Source of the DNA: Litoditis marina
Lineage: Eukaryota; Nematoda; Chromadorea; Rhabditida; Rhabditidae
Assembly: GCA_964036275.1 (NCBI GenBank)
Contig: OZ038433.1
Location: 26,085,485 to 26,149,484, forward strand
Direction of reading: 5' to 3'
DNA length: 64,000 nucleotides
In this document: positions 11,594 through 23,796 of the stretch, one piece after another
Layout: the number at the start of each line of letters is the position of its first letter
Position numbering within the stretch: position 1 is the stretch's first letter
Made by a program: the position numbers and the translations under genes
The notes under the pieces: generated by a model
Told to the model about the DNA's origin: nothing
Database searches by the model: none
Seen by the model: only the letters and a program-made list of their open reading frames with translations

Positions 11594-12769
11594 ATGAGGT
11601 CTACATTATGTCTAGGGGTGGTTGTTGCTTGCATATTAGTCACCTTCACGGATTCACTGCAGTGCTACGAAGGTAAGTTCAAAACCCTTCATAATGAGTG
11701 GCAAATTGAATAAAAATCAAAGCTCTTGCTGAAGTAATGTTACGTTTCGCCTCTACCCTAACAGTTCAATGAAGATGGGGAGGAGTACGCAGATTATAAA
11801 GTGGTACCTCTTCTGCACTATTCGAAACAGCTAATTGAAATGCGATTCGGCATCGCTTTATCAGGCGGAAATAAATGCAGTATTCTCAAATTCACTAATG
11901 TAAATGCTCTGTTAATACCACTCAAATGTTTTGTTCACTCAAACACTTCGGGAAAATAGATATTTCCAACAGAAAAAGTATCTTTCGTGCAATGAAACAA
12001 CTCGTGAATAGAACAAATGACATTCCATCGAGCATGCTCTCGAATACAAAGTTTTGATAATGTGGAGTTTCATTTTGCTCTTGTACTTTTCTTTTCATCG
12101 AAAAACACTAACAACAAACGGAAAAAAAAACACATGATTGGGTAACTTCGTGGTTTTGCAGGCACAAAGGGTGAATTGGACAATGGGGACACCGGGAACT
12201 TTGTGAAGACGAACTGCGACGCGGGAATGGAGCACTGCTTCTCCTCCTTCAACGACGACGGATCAGATGTGACAGCCTCCTGCCAGACGCCCGCCACCAG
12301 TGACAGTCTTCTCGATGTCTGCCAGGTATAGTCATTTACAATCATACCCAGACTACTTCAGTAGGAATACAAAATTTTCAATTACGTCAATGTTATCGGA
12401 AACGTCAAGAAAACATTGTATTCTCTCATCGAGGCGTCACAAAAGTGGCAGGCAAATTGACTGGCGTCTAGATTTTTGCGTTGCAAATCAAATAACACTA
12501 TGCTTCAATTCTTTAACGTTAGAGTTTTTTTTACCTATTGTGTCGTGTATTCTGGATAAAATTAAGTGTTTTATTCCAGGCCATCCTACAAATTTGATAC
12601 CGTGGTTGTTTAGGTCGGCTGTGTGAACCATACCAACATCGGCGTAACCATCTGCTGCTGCGGTACCGACCTGTGCAATGTACCGCCCGGTGGTCTGCCC
12701 CCCAACCCTTCCGTCGAAAAAGATGAGCCGAAGAGCGGCCCCATTTTGAGATCAAGGAGGAACGTCTAG
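11594..12769 (+). CDS. Secreted cysteine-rich ET-module/Ly6-like protein, 3 exons
   Basis: Exons 11594-11672, 12162-12325 and 12614-12769 join in phase to 132 aa. An acceptor (attttccag) ends at 11580, 13 bases before the ATG, fitting trans-splicing or a 5'UTR intron. Residues 1-23 are a hydrophobic signal peptide ending near TDSLQ. The mature part starts CYEG and has ten cysteines, ending in ICCCGTDLCN, the closing signature of nematode ET modules and Ly6/three-finger folds. A short basic tail (LRSRRNV) follows with no C-terminal hydrophobic GPI-type segment. Secretion rather than membrane anchoring is therefore likely. Function unknown; known for ET modules only as extracellular disulphide-rich units in nematodes. 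Confidence 0.82.
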
Positions 12770-13527
12770 AAACCAGAGACTAAAGATCAACTAATGTCTG
12801 TATTTATTCATTGCTATTATGCACCTGATTTTTTTCCCGGTGGAATAGAACAATTTTTTCGTTTGTTATTCTCTGATATTAACTGGAATATTGGTCAACA
12901 GAAATCATGTTTTGCGCACTTAGGTTGAACGTCTAGGGCCTGTTATGCTATTAACCGCAAACGTCCTGGTCAAAAACGTTCAATTTGAGCCTTTAGGGCC
13001 TGTTATGGTGATAGTCTTCGTCTCCAATACTGAGTTTGGGGCAATAAGGCCCTAGGATTGTATCTGAGCACATACAACATGATTACCTTGAAAATTACCA
13101 TCGGACTGATAAAATAACCTAAAATTCAAAATCAGGCAGTTCCCCATTTTCAGTTTGCCAACATTATCAAAGAAAACTAATATGTTGCTTTGTTATCGAA
13201 ATGATTCAAAATAGGTATTATACTGAAATATGTTGCAACAGCGTTATCAATCGCTAATTACTGTCCAATTTTGTGTTTGATGACATTCGATAATGTTGAA
13301 TCTAGGGCCTTTGAGAAATCTGTAAAAACAAAGTGCAAGTTGGACAATAAAAATCATTGCATTTTCGTATTTAAAAACTGAATTTTGTTCTAGAACAGAG
13401 ATACTGTTTTCAAATGGATTGAGTGACAACGAGTTAATGAAACAATAGGAGAGGATGGAACGGTGTATGCCCAGCTGCGATTGTCACGTATGAGCGATAC
13501 CGATATGTTGCGTCAATCTCTATTTCA
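12770..13527. other. Intergenic between the ET-like and methyltransferase genes
   Basis: AT-rich, with a short repeated motif tagggcctgttatg at about 12937 and 12995 and its partial inverse ataaggccctagg near 13042. No exon or RNA gene seen. Confidence 0.5.
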
Positions 13528-16500
13528 ATGCAAATTCAAACTACTGTGATCACCATTTTCATTGTTTTTCTCATTTTCTATGCGGTGTTCACTTTTTTCG
13601 TGACGACACCTATTTCCCAGAACGTGGTTAGTTCGGTTTTACAAAGTTTGGCACAAGTTTTTCAACGACCACTTTCATATCAAAAGTAAAAATTCGGTCA
13701 TTCGTTTCTCGCATCGGTTTGGATTCAGAAAGTGTGATACGACATGCGCAAAGTATCGTTGTTGTTCAATCTACGGTATAATAGTGTTTTTCCATCCTAA
13801 AAATGGTTTGAAGTAACCGTTTTGCTATAATCGGTAAAATGAATTTTGCAAGGCACATACATTTCAACTTATGATGGACACACGAGAAAGTGAGTACACT
13901 GAACTGCAAAGTTTGTATTTCGATATAAAAGGTAGTTTACATCAGCAACAACTTGAGAAAGAGGTTATTGTCCTACAAACAAGTGTACTTTGTTCTGTGA
14001 ACACTACCTTGACAAGAAGATTGTTCGGTTTCTTGCAGATCGGGAGCTCTGCTGGTAATCTTGTCGTGAGCCAAGTCTTCGCGGAAAACAGAAATTGCGG
14101 ATTACGAGCTTTGAAAGGGGTGGAGCGCCCACAAATGGTATATTATAACTGAATTGGGCGTGTGCTGGGTTTTATGTACTATCTCACGTGCGAGAGTGTG
14201 CTCTCCTTAACGAAGTAGTACGTGGAGGTACAGGGATTTACGTCTGCTTTACTCGCATCATCCATTCACTTTGGGGGTGCTAGCGAGCAACATTTAGGTT
14301 GTTATCGATTGGACGCTACAGTAGATTTATCACACATTAGCTATGTGTTTGAACCTAATGAGTGTGCTTTAGCTTATTCAAATGATAGTATGTCAATTTC
14401 AAGTTCAAGAACTTTGTGATATACAATGAAACGAATAACTTTCTGCTTTCTCAAAATTAGAATAAATAACTAAAGAAGCTGATTGAGTAATTATCGCGGT
14501 TTTTTTATGATTGGAGAATCAGAATCTCGAATGTTTATTGGGTTTTCCTCTAGTTCTGGGACTCGATGAGGGAGGTTTTGAACGATTGTTTCGTCAACTC
14601 ACCAACCAATGCTATTGGAATAAGCGAATATGCAAACAAAGAGGAGAAGAAATATCACATAAAGTCTGCCACGGTAAGTTCTCTTCTATCACATTCAGGT
14701 TATCAGGGTGAGAAACAAGGTCACAAACGTTGTTTGATTGTGGAGCCTGGTAACAGTCAAAAAATCTGAGACGGGTGCGTATATAGTTGGAGTCCACTCA
14801 AACTTACAACACATATTGTGTTTCCGAGGTTTGAACCAACAGTGCACCTCACAGATGAGTTTATAAACTTATCACAAGGAGCGAAACATTTATGTGCAAT
14901 ATGGCATGTACAACGTTATCACAGGGACACAAGTTTGAGAAATGTGTCGAAAAGTCTTTTTTTTCCAGGCCACACAAGAGGTGATCGTCACTATTGGAGT
15001 GGGCGGGGACATTGACGCTGAGCTGGCTTTGAAGGAGGTAACAAAAATGTGGAAGAAAATTTAGTTGGCTTTTCGGGACCAAACCAGAGTTGTAGTTTGT
15101 ACTTTTAAGAGATCACAATCTCTTCTTCTTGCTGTAGACAAGCTGATCTTTTTATTGACTTTCTTATTCACACCAATTGTGAGGGCGTGAGGCTGTATGA
15201 TATTTTCTCTGTTTAGCAACCTGCTTACACGTGGAATACAAATATAATCTTTGGTATAAAACAGTTGACCCTCAAACACCGCCGTTAATCTACGAAACTC
15301 GGAGTAAAGAATCTTCCGTTATCTCACTGGCCTCTGCTCAATACCCTAATCTATGTTTGGCACATTCTCCATTTCAGATAACGAAACAATCAATTCGAGA
15401 AAATTTAGCAAACAAATGTTGAACCGCAATAGAAAGTTGAGATGAAAAGAAAGAATTATAGATATAGAATGACAAATGAGCAACAACTTGTCTTCATGAT
15501 ATAAACAGTAGACAATACATTACGAGTTTAGTCTGCAACCGAGAGGGATCAGAAAGAGTAATTGATGTGTGGTGGTGAACATACGAGAAAAATGTAACAT
15601 ATACAAATATAATATAAAAAATAACACTAATCAGCCATAATAATATGCACTAACACTAACACTAATGCACTAACATAATAACACCACCTATGTACAATTG
15701 GAATTTGCAATGTTCCTTGCAAATTCAAGATTTGAACGTTTCAGGATTCGACGGAAGAGCCAGTGTTCTTCGGGGCTGACCCGGTGGTAGAGGAAAATGA
15801 TCGAGTATTCTCTGCGATTGGCACTTTTCTTCCATTCGCAGTTGGAGCGAGAACTGGTTTCGACACATCTAAAATATTCAAAGATGGTAGGCATTTTCCA
15901 TCGTGAAAAGTTTAGGAGAACAATTAGTTTTTGTAGGTTTTGCGCATGCAACAATTATAAAATTCATATTCTCTCCGAAAGAAATTTTGCCAGATTATCA
16001 AATGTAAGATGCAGCACATGTATGTGAAACGAACTAAGACAGCTAGGGTTGTTATGTTAAGATCGAAATCGAAAATCGATTAAAGTCGAAAAAAGTCTAT
16101 TTTCGATTTTTGATCTTAATAATCGAAATATAATAATCGAAAATTCACCAAAATCGAAAAGTCGAAAATCGAAAAATAGGGATTAGACGAAACTTTTCAG
16201 AATCGAAAATTCGATTATTTTCGAGTTTCGATTCTAGTTTTAAAAATGGCCAGATTTCGATTAGGAAACATCATACTTTCAGTAATTTACTATTCTCCGA
16301 ACACTTCTTGCCTAGTTTGAGTAGTACTCGGTCTGCTCTGTGCAGTGATTGGTAAACAATTGTGACTTTTACATTCATCGATTTAATTTATGCGGTATTC
16401 ATATTTTCTACTAGTTGGTTATCTCAATAAATTGTTGATGAGCACTTCTCCGACTTCGATAAGCTTGTTTTGTTGAAAAAAAATTTCGGGCAAAATCGAA

Positions 16501-18793
16501 ATTTCGACTTTCGACTTTTCGATTTTTGATCGAAAATCGAAAATCTGGAAAAAAGCGAAAGTCGAAAATCGAAATAATCGGTTTTTCCGAACATACGCAT
16601 AATCGAAATCGAATCGAATCGAAATTTCAAAAAGGCTCGAAAGTCGAAAATCGAAATAATCGGTTTTTCATAATCGATTAAAGGAGACCGGAACACAACT
16701 TGAGCAGAGGTTTTGTTTCGGGTTGCTTTTAACTGTATTGAGATCAGAGAGCACAAATAACTCGTTTATCCGTTTGATCAGTCCACGTGACATTCACATG
16801 ACAATGCTGCGCGACACGCAACGCGTCCAATCAAAAATAGGATACAGCAGCTTTACGAGAAACCCCCTAGTTCTGCATTCAGAAACAAGAAATTAAACTT
16901 GGTCACCTTAGAATCTAGAAGAAATACTACAGACCTAATTATGATTCATAAAATCATAACTGGTCAGTGTGGATTAAGTGCAACAGACTTTTTTACGTTC
17001 AAACCTTCACGTACTATAGGTTCTAGCGCGAACATCAGTTTCCCAACTCCGAAACTAGCCGACGTGCAAAGTTTTCCACAGTACGGGCTGGATCCAAGTA
17101 CTTGAAATTGAGAAAGAAATACAAATTACCGATGTCGTTATGTGCCGCAAAAAAGCATTCTAAGTGAATGCATTTGAATAAGACTTCTACTGTTTTTTTG
17201 TTAATCCTGTGAGATTGGCCCAAATTATCCCCTGTGTTATTAAATTTATCCGTATTGTCATATTGTTTACTTTTCATTTACTGTGATGACCAAATGGTGT
17301 TCCATTTATGACACTTTTTTTCGCTTTTGATTGTTTGTATCCTACTATCATTTTCAATTTCGTCTCTCCTCTTGTATATCACATGCTTGCATGTATATAA
17401 ATCAATCAATCAAAACCATGTTGCTCTCCGATGTCCTTTAACAACCTAATAAGACACGTTGAAGTAAACCTAATGAAAGCACTTCTATCTGTTGTTTTCA
17501 CAAACACCATACAGGGTAGGCACTAAAGATACCAAAGTGGAACTACAAACAATGACACAATGACAATTACAGGTACCTACAAAGATGAGGAAGTTGTGCA
17601 AGTTGACCTGATTACGTTCATACGAAACTTCGTCTCAAGAACGTTCATCGACGATATTTGGATAGATGCCGAGGGACAAGAATACGACATGTTTCCCATG
17701 TTTTTCAGAGGTGATTGTAGTCAAACATGAAGATTACCTTGCAGCGATTAATAGTCAGTGATGATCGGTGAGTTTGATCTGATGATATACACTTTTAGCT
17801 ATTCACGGTTCATGCACGAACGATTTCAAATCGATTCGGTCACACCGCACAGTCATGTTATAGAACTAAAGCTAATATTTTCAGGTGGTGAGCTGGATAG
17901 AAATGGAATAACTCTCTGTCAGATAAATCTCGAGGTGAGATCTCCTTCTTTCCGAGTACCCTATTCGCCCCGCGGTGAAAATTGTACCTGACTTAGACCC
18001 GTTTCCACTTTCTCTTAATATGCAAGACGCTAAGCGGAGTTCAGACTGAAACTTTTTTATAGTAATTTCAACATAGAATAGCGATTTCTGATCGACATTG
18101 ATTAGAAACAATGAATTGCCATTCGACACTGAGAGCCTGTTTTCCATTATGTCTTCTGTTGTGTCTTTCAGTTTAGAACCGAATCGATGTGACCCTAAAG
18201 ACGTAATCATGATCAAACGTTCACAACTAATATTTGTCTACACAATATGAATTCAACACTCCAGGTCCACAACCCCGATGACGAGAAAAAGAAGATGGTT
18301 CAGGCATTCATCCTCCGCATACTGGAAGAAGCTAGATATTGTGAGTCCGAACCGACATTAAATTATTCCGACTCGAAATCAACTTTGGCTTCCTAAAGAG
18401 CTGATGCATCCTAGTTTTCACTGAAACTGTACCCATCGCTACGTAAAAGACTTTTGTAAAATTGAAGTAATTTCTTCGTTATGATGATTACATTATATAG
18501 AGTCTAAATATTTGCTCAAGTTGGTTTCCCAACTACTTCGTATTACATTCTTTGAGAATGCTTTCACCTATATCACAAATACCGAAAGTCAATTTGTATT
18601 TATTCTCTTGTGTGCAGAATTATCATTTATGTAGTACGTGGAAATATTTTGTTGTAATAAATGAAACAGTTGAATGTGAATAATTCCAGCAATTCTCCGA
18701 GTGCAACAGTCCAATGATCTACGTGTGTTCCTCTTCAATTCGGCCAATAACCGATGTGTTGACAAATTCGTGGAACAATTTTTCGTGGATTAG
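13528..18793 (+). CDS. Membrane-anchored FkbM-type methyltransferase (Methyltransf_21), 9 exons
   Basis: Exons: 13528-13626, 14039-14137, 14554-14673, 14969-15037, 15745-15886, 17573-17710, 17885-17934, 18265-18340 and 18690-18793. Phases all agree, giving 298 aa. Residues about 5-25 (TTVITIFIVFLIFYAVFTFF) form an N-terminal anchor, suggesting a Golgi/secretory type II protein. SAM-binding motif: VTIGVGGDIDAEL (113-125), then FFGADP (137-142). The FkbM hallmark IDAEGQEYDM sits near 207-216, followed by GGELDRNGITLCQINLE. Family knowledge: FkbM-domain proteins are SAM-dependent O-methyltransferases; the nematode substrates are unknown. Intron 5 (15887-17572) holds a TCGAAA-rich repeat, a MITE and a LINE fragment. 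It also contains the left breakpoint of the tandem duplication, so exons 6-9 are duplicated at 30539-31759. Confidence 0.87.
16040..16677. repeat. TCGAAAATCGA-rich low-complexity element in methyltransferase intron 5
   Basis: Starts near AGGGTTGTTATGTTAAGATC and consists largely of self-complementary aatcgaaa/tttcgatt words at 16060-16240 and 16490-16680, with a less repetitive centre. The start resembles the aGAGTTGTTAATCGAG/TTAACAACCCT ends of the tcgagttt arrays at 25160 and 36072. This suggests one family of short inverted-end, low-complexity elements. Confidence 0.6.
16678..17441. repeat. TTAA MITE (TTAAAGGAGACCGGA family) interrupted by a LINE fragment
   Basis: The left end is TTAAAGGAGACCGGA at 16678 and the right end is CTCTCCGATGTCCTTTAA finishing at 17441. 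The LINE fragment at about 16865-17412 splits it between acgagaaacc and aaaccatgttgc, with AACC/AAACC repeated as a short target duplication. The undisturbed join gagaaaccatgttgctctcc is seen at 30372. This MITE contains the left breakpoint of the large tandem duplication. Confidence 0.8.
16865..17412 (+). pseudogene. 3' fragment of a non-LTR retrotransposon (reverse transcriptase C-terminus)
   Basis: The frame reads NLVTLESRRNTTDLIMIHKI from about 16897, continuing TGQCGLSATDFFTF. This layout (L-x-x-R-R followed by D-L-I-x-x-x-K-I) is typical of the end of LINE reverse transcriptases. A likely frameshift near 17050 moves the frame to RRAKFSTVRAGSKYLKLRKK. The 3' end is an ATCA tail (aaatcaatcaatcaaaacc), a microsatellite tail as in many LINEs. 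Only the last ~550 bp were inserted (5' truncation). Not functional. Confidence 0.7.
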
Positions 18794-18943
18794 GTTATTG
18801 TTATAACAAAATATATAGTTGTAGCGGGAAAAAAACACTGATCGGGTGGTTCCTTCTTCAGCATTTTCAATACCACAATATGAGCAGTAAATACAATTTG
18901 ACATTTGCAGAAGAATAAATGCACCAAGGTCGGTTGCGTTGCC

Positions 18944-19266
18944 ATGAAAACCTTCATATTCGCTTCATCATTGCTTCGTGCTATGCATTGTTATATAAGT
19001 TATATATATACATTGTTATATGTATACCTTGTTACTCTCAAGCTGGTTGAATCGATTATTCATTTTCTTATAGCTGCTAAGGATTCCGTGCAACACAGAT
19101 TATAGAAAACGGTTTTTCTGCAAATACGACTTCGTCGGTTGCTTCCTTAGTAAACAACTTCAAGAACTGTGTAATTAAACTGAAGATAATTGAAGATCTC
19201 GCTTCTTGCAGACAGGTTGTGAACTTCCACATTTTCGAAAGCTGCATCAGTAATACCACATTCTAA
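18944..19266 (+). CDS. Doubtful small secreted protein, two exons (copy A)
   Basis: ATG 18944 follows an acceptor acatttgcag at 18910. Exon 18944-18998 encodes a signal-like MKTFIFASSLLRAMHC. Joined in phase 1 to 19106-19266 (NGFSANTTSSVASLVNNF, four cysteines overall) it gives 71 aa ending TAA. The same layout is open in copy B (31911-32252), with four or so replacements and a slightly longer tail. No family recognised. It may instead be the tail of a decayed gene. Confidence 0.3.
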
Positions 19267-19319
19267 AAAAATGAATATTTATACTAGAAGTAAAACGAAC
19301 TGTCACGTATGAATAGTCC

Positions 19320-19460
19320 TTGTCATTGCACGTTTCTGAGTTCTGCTGTGTTTAACATGTTAGACATGACTGTGCGAGAGGAATCGTGCACTTTGTCATT
19401 GTACGCTTCTGAGCTCTGCTGTGTTTAACATGTTTCACGTGACTGTGCAATTGACTATAT
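19320..19460. repeat. Two tandem copies of a ~72-bp unit (gtgtttaacatgtt)
   Basis: Unit: tcattgcacgtttctgag ... gctgtgtttaacatgtt ... actgtgcgagag ... gtgcactttg. Two copies here, three in the paralogous place in copy B (about 32284-32490). An inverted single copy occurs in the foldback loop near 5715-5795. Confidence 0.75.
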
Positions 19461-19970
19461 TGATTGTGTTCACGAGATGATTGAATGATGTGTCTAGAGA
19501 GACCTTACATACTGTGGTAACCTATAAAAGTATAGACCACTACACACACTGGTACTCAAAGGTACAAACTAGCGAATATTGGCTACTTTGAGGGTTCATC
19601 ATGGAGTGGCCGGTTGAATTCGGTGGTGCTGTTATGTCGGCGGTCACTCGAGGCCACCTAGCGATATATCTGATCGAATGAACGGACAAAATAAGTTCAC
19701 ATTTTACAAACTACAAACAACTCAAAACAAACATGCTTACGTATTTTGAATATCCAGACGGTGATGAATCGTGCTGGTTACACCGTTTTTGTCTTTGCTT
19801 CGTTTATTTTAGTTCGGTTTGTATTTAGAGAGGTGTCACACAGTTGCATTTCATATTTTCAACTACATACTCTTTCACATTGGGTCCTTTCATCGTCTTT
19901 CAGTATTCATACGTTTCTTCTGAAATTTAAAAAAAAATTCGGCGAGTCGCCGCCAAATTCTAGAGTAATT

Positions 19971-20492
19971 CATGAAAAAGTGGGGGCCCAACGACTGTGA
20001 GATTTGTCTTCTTCTGTGCGCCCCTTAGACAGCTACACTCAAATGGAGCAGCTACTGCTACAAAAACCGAAAAATACTAATTACTCAAGTATAACTGTTT
20101 ATTACAAACATACAAAAGTCGTAAAATATCTTTTCAAACCTGTAAACTAGAATCTACAAATCACAGATGTTAACTCAACGTAGTCAACCATAGAGATCCT
20201 GGTTTTTACACAATGGCATGCATTTGTGGTCATTACTTCAACTCTAGATTATATAACACTTCGCATATTATTCAACAGTTGTTCTTTCGTTCGCAGCTGT
20301 GATTTGTAGATTCTAGTTTACAGGTTTGAAAAGATATTTTACGACTTTTGTATGTTTGTAATAAACAGTTATACTTGAGTAATTAGTATTTTTCGGTTTT
20401 TGTAGCAGTAGCTGCTCCATTTGAGTGTAGCTGTCTAAGGGGCGCACAGAAGAAGACAAATCTCACAGTCGTTGGGCCCCCACTTTTTCATG
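19971..20492. repeat. Foldback element with 196-bp perfect-looking arms
   Basis: Left arm 19971-20166 starts catgaaaaagtgggggccca. Right arm 20297-20492 ends tgggcccccactttttcatg. The arms appear identical in inverse orientation over 196 bp with a 130-bp spacer, flanked on both sides by AATT. No coding content. Confidence 0.9.
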
Positions 20493-20589
20493 AATTTTTC
20501 TCTTTTTGTAAACATGCCGTAGGTATGTAGAGAGCTGTTTTGATCTGTACCGTGCAGATAAAATTGTTTTCTTAATGAACCACTTGTCA

Positions 20590-21590
20590 AGTATTACCAC
20601 CATTCGAAAAAAATGACGTCAACATTGCAGTTCTAAAAACTTACTTTATCTGCCCTTCAGAATCCGAGAATACATCATGTTTGAATTAAGTTTCACCGTA
20701 AATCGACCATTTTTAAGAAACTTTCAGCATTCGAAAACATATTTCACGTCAATTTTTTTAAAGTCCATGTCATCTGAGATCTGGCCTCCTGAATTCCAGA
20801 ATATGTCATATTTAGATGAAGTTTCATCGTTAATATACCATTTTTGAGATATTTTCACATTTAAAAATATATGTGACGTCAACTTTGCACTTTTCAAAAA
20901 TGACGTCATCTGGTCTCCAGAATCCCAGAATACGTCACTCTTTGATTGAGTTTCACCGTTAATTGACCCTTTCTAAGATATTACCATTATTTGAAAATAT
21001 ATGTGACGTCAACTTTGCACTTTTCAAAAATGACGTCATCCGGCTTTCAGAATTCCAGAATACGTCATGTTTAGATGCAGTTCCACCGTTAATACCCCAC
21101 TTGCCAACTATTATTATTATTTGTGAACATATTTGACGTCAACTTTGAACTTTTGAATGTGACGTCATCTGGCTTTCAGAATCCCAGAATACGACACCTT
21201 TCGATGGAGCTCCATCGTTAATAACCCACTTGCCAACTATTGTCATCATTTGGAGAAATATTTGACGCCAATTTTCCACTTTTTCAGTATTACGTCTCCT
21301 GGCCTCCAGAATCTCAGATAACGACATGTTTAGATGAAGTTCTATCGTTATTAAAACAGTCGCCCACTATTATTATCATTTGAAGAATAATTTGACTTCA
21401 ACTTTTTACTTTTGAAATTTGACGTCATCTGGCATTCAGAATCCCGGAATACGACACCTTTCGATGAAGATCCATCGTTAATAACCCACTTGCCAACTAT
21501 TGTCATCATTCGGAGAAATATTTGACGTCAACTTTGCACTTTTCAAAGATGACGTCATCGGGTCTCCAGAATCCTGAATGACGTCACCGA
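20590..21590. repeat. Degenerate ~128-bp satellite rich in TGACGTCA palindromes
   Basis: About eight units each contain tttgacgtcaactttgcac, a second tgacgtcatctgg, cagaatcccagaatacg and a caccgttaat segment. Units start near 20750, 20876, 21006, 21134, 21263, 21393 and 21523. Copies diverge by point changes. The TGACGTCA 8-mer equals a cAMP-response-element palindrome, but whether it acts as one is unknown. Confidence 0.85.
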
Positions 21591-21892
21591 TAGAATACTT
21601 TTTACTTATATTAAAGTCACGATGGTATCATATTTAAATTTTCATCGAAATCGGTCAGTGTTACCCTAAGTTACAAGAGTTTGCATAACCGACCTGACAG
21701 AGAGAGCGAGAGAGTGCACAAAATGGAGAGACGCAGAGGCATTTATTTCGAAAGGTCGTAACTTGGTGAAAAATATTTTTTTTCAAAAAAAAATTGCGCT
21801 CATTCCGTTTTTATACGAGTTCTATTATTACTACAAATTTAAGCCAAATCTGGTTAGTTGTGGCAGAGATAGCATCACAGCACGCCATGACG

Positions 21893-21916
21893 GAAGGAAG
21901 GAAGGAAGGAAGGAAG
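21893..21916. repeat. (GGAA)n microsatellite
   Basis: Six consecutive ggaa units inside the copy-A-specific block. Confidence 0.95.
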
Positions 21917-22587
21917 GACACACGACGGAAGTTGGCGCTCTTGATGAAGCGAAAACATCATAACTTGGCTCAAACTCAACCGATTTCGTTCAAATTTGGA
22001 ACACAATTTGCAAATATGCTGTAGAAACTTCCCAAGTTCGTAAAAGTTCTGTTTTCCGAATTTCAGCCTTTTTATGGGAAAACTAAAAAAACGGAGGCGC
22101 GCATTAGCCGGACCAAAGACAAATCTCGCACAGCGCTTCGCGCTGCGCGCGATTAGAGAAAATGAGAGGTTTCCGATTCGATTACACAAGACATGTACTG
22201 CACTTCTGCAATGAGGAAAACTTCATCAACAGTACGATGTAACTACCAGTCGGTCGGCAACTTTCAGATGTTCATGGTGGGGCTCTGGCGACATATCGTG
22301 TCGCCGGCTTCTCACAATCACAGTAGTTACTTCGTTAGACTATTGTATCGAAGCAATATTCAAAGAAAAAACAAGACTGAGAGAGGCAGAAATAGAGCAA
22401 AATTGAGACAAAAAAATAAAGAGAAAGAGATAGTGATGGAGAAAGAAAAAGAAAGAGAGAAGGGGTGGGGAAGATAACATGCGGATTGAGGTTAGACGTG
22501 GAATATGAGCGGACTTATTCCCAAGAGAATCTCGTTTCCTTATGTGACCCAGAACAACCTAAGGTTTTTTTTTTGTTTTTCTCAACA

Positions 22588-22701
22588 TGAACTATAACAA
22601 TACGATAACAAATTGTTCTCTATCGGAAACATCAACCTATTTGGAACAATATTTCAATCCTCGTGAAATTGCAGCTATGCAACCAGATACAAGAATCTGA
22701 G
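22588..22701 (+). other. Short open frame kept in both duplication copies (37 aa)
   Basis: ATG after a ttttgtttttctcaac stretch. It reads MNYNNTITNCSLSETSTYLE then QYFNPREIAAMQPDTRI and stop. Copy B (about 33461-33571) differs at four residues and is also open. I do not recognise it. It may be a relic of a longer gene or simply unbroken because the duplication is young. Confidence 0.25.
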
Positions 22702-23796
22702 AGCGTTAAGAAGAAATTAGCGTTGAAAATGTTTGTGACATGGAATGATTGAGACTATACCACAATGCTTCTGAAATCGCGGCGAGATAGTAACAAAAAC
22801 ATCGGCGTCTGCAACTTCGAGAGCTCTCAAATCTGCCCTCTGGCGCGGTGTAGCCATCCTTAACAACCTCATAAGCAGTTCACATAACGATGTTCACATC
22901 CAAACATCTTCGCTGGAGCCTAGCAATCGTTAGCTCTTCCGAAGTGGCCGATATGTTATTTCTAAGACTAATCTCAGAAGGTTAACTAGGATTTACTATG
23001 GTGTTCGATTGACTTTTCAATCAATATTAGCTAATAACTAAAATTCAGGCACGGCGAATTATGTTTTCAGACTAGAGAATATACTCTTGAAACCCACATT
23101 TTCCCGTTTCGTGCTGTTGTACTATGGAAGTGCATCTTAAATATGGTTGACACGGATTCTGAAAATAGTCGTTCACTGTCGAACGCAGGCTGTCATTATC
23201 ATCAGTAATTGAGCCGACGTTACGTTCTTGGTACTGTGTGAAATTATACACCTGATTCAATTATTCGATAACAAACGTTTAAAAATGTTCTAATTCACTT
23301 GTCTTTCATTCTCAAAACTACTCACAAACTCGCGAGCGTTTTTTATCATCGTATCCTATACATTTTCGCTGGTCACGTGATCTCGTACACGTCTTAGCGT
23401 TACACATACTCCACGTGAATTCCTGTTGCTTCCGAAACAAGTTATTCGGATATAGTTCGTTTCATACCCACTGAGACTCGTTGGCACGGTGCCAAAATTT
23501 TTGAATGAATATTTCCTTAAGCAAACAAAAGTATTCCGGAAAAAACATTTGTTCACCTTTTTCTTGTGAAACTGAACTATGGCTAACAAAAAACTTCAGC
23601 TTTTTGAATAACTACAAAATGATGAAAAATAGCCTGGAATGTTCATTGACACGCTGCCAAAGTCTCAGTGGGAATGACCGGAACTATAATGTGTCATCTC
23701 ACCTTTTCTCTACTTCGTCTTTGAGATTTTTCTAAGACGCATACGAGTATTTCATATATACAATAATTTGGAATCGTTATCTTCAGAAGTTGTGCC

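Larger units (their letters stand above)
19971..22153. mobile_element. 2.18-kb block present only in duplication copy A
   Basis: Copy B reads gagtaattagagaaaatg without interruption (about 33005). Copy A reads gagtaatt, then this block, then agagaaaatg. It contains a foldback element, a CRE-like satellite, a (GGAA)n tract and a GC palindrome at its right end (cagcgcttcgcgctgcg, about 22132). ATT on both sides could be a 3-bp target duplication. No transposase open frame is visible, so it is either a composite non-autonomous insertion or a deletion in copy B. Confidence 0.7.

Noticed and set aside
16424..16756. Minus-strand 110-codon frame rich in F, R, S and K
   Set aside because: It is translation of the tcgaaa low-complexity repeat.
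23072..23260. Minus-strand 62-codon frame identical in both copies (also 33944-34132)
   Set aside because: Identity is explained by the young duplication. No acceptor, signal or family feature supports a gene.
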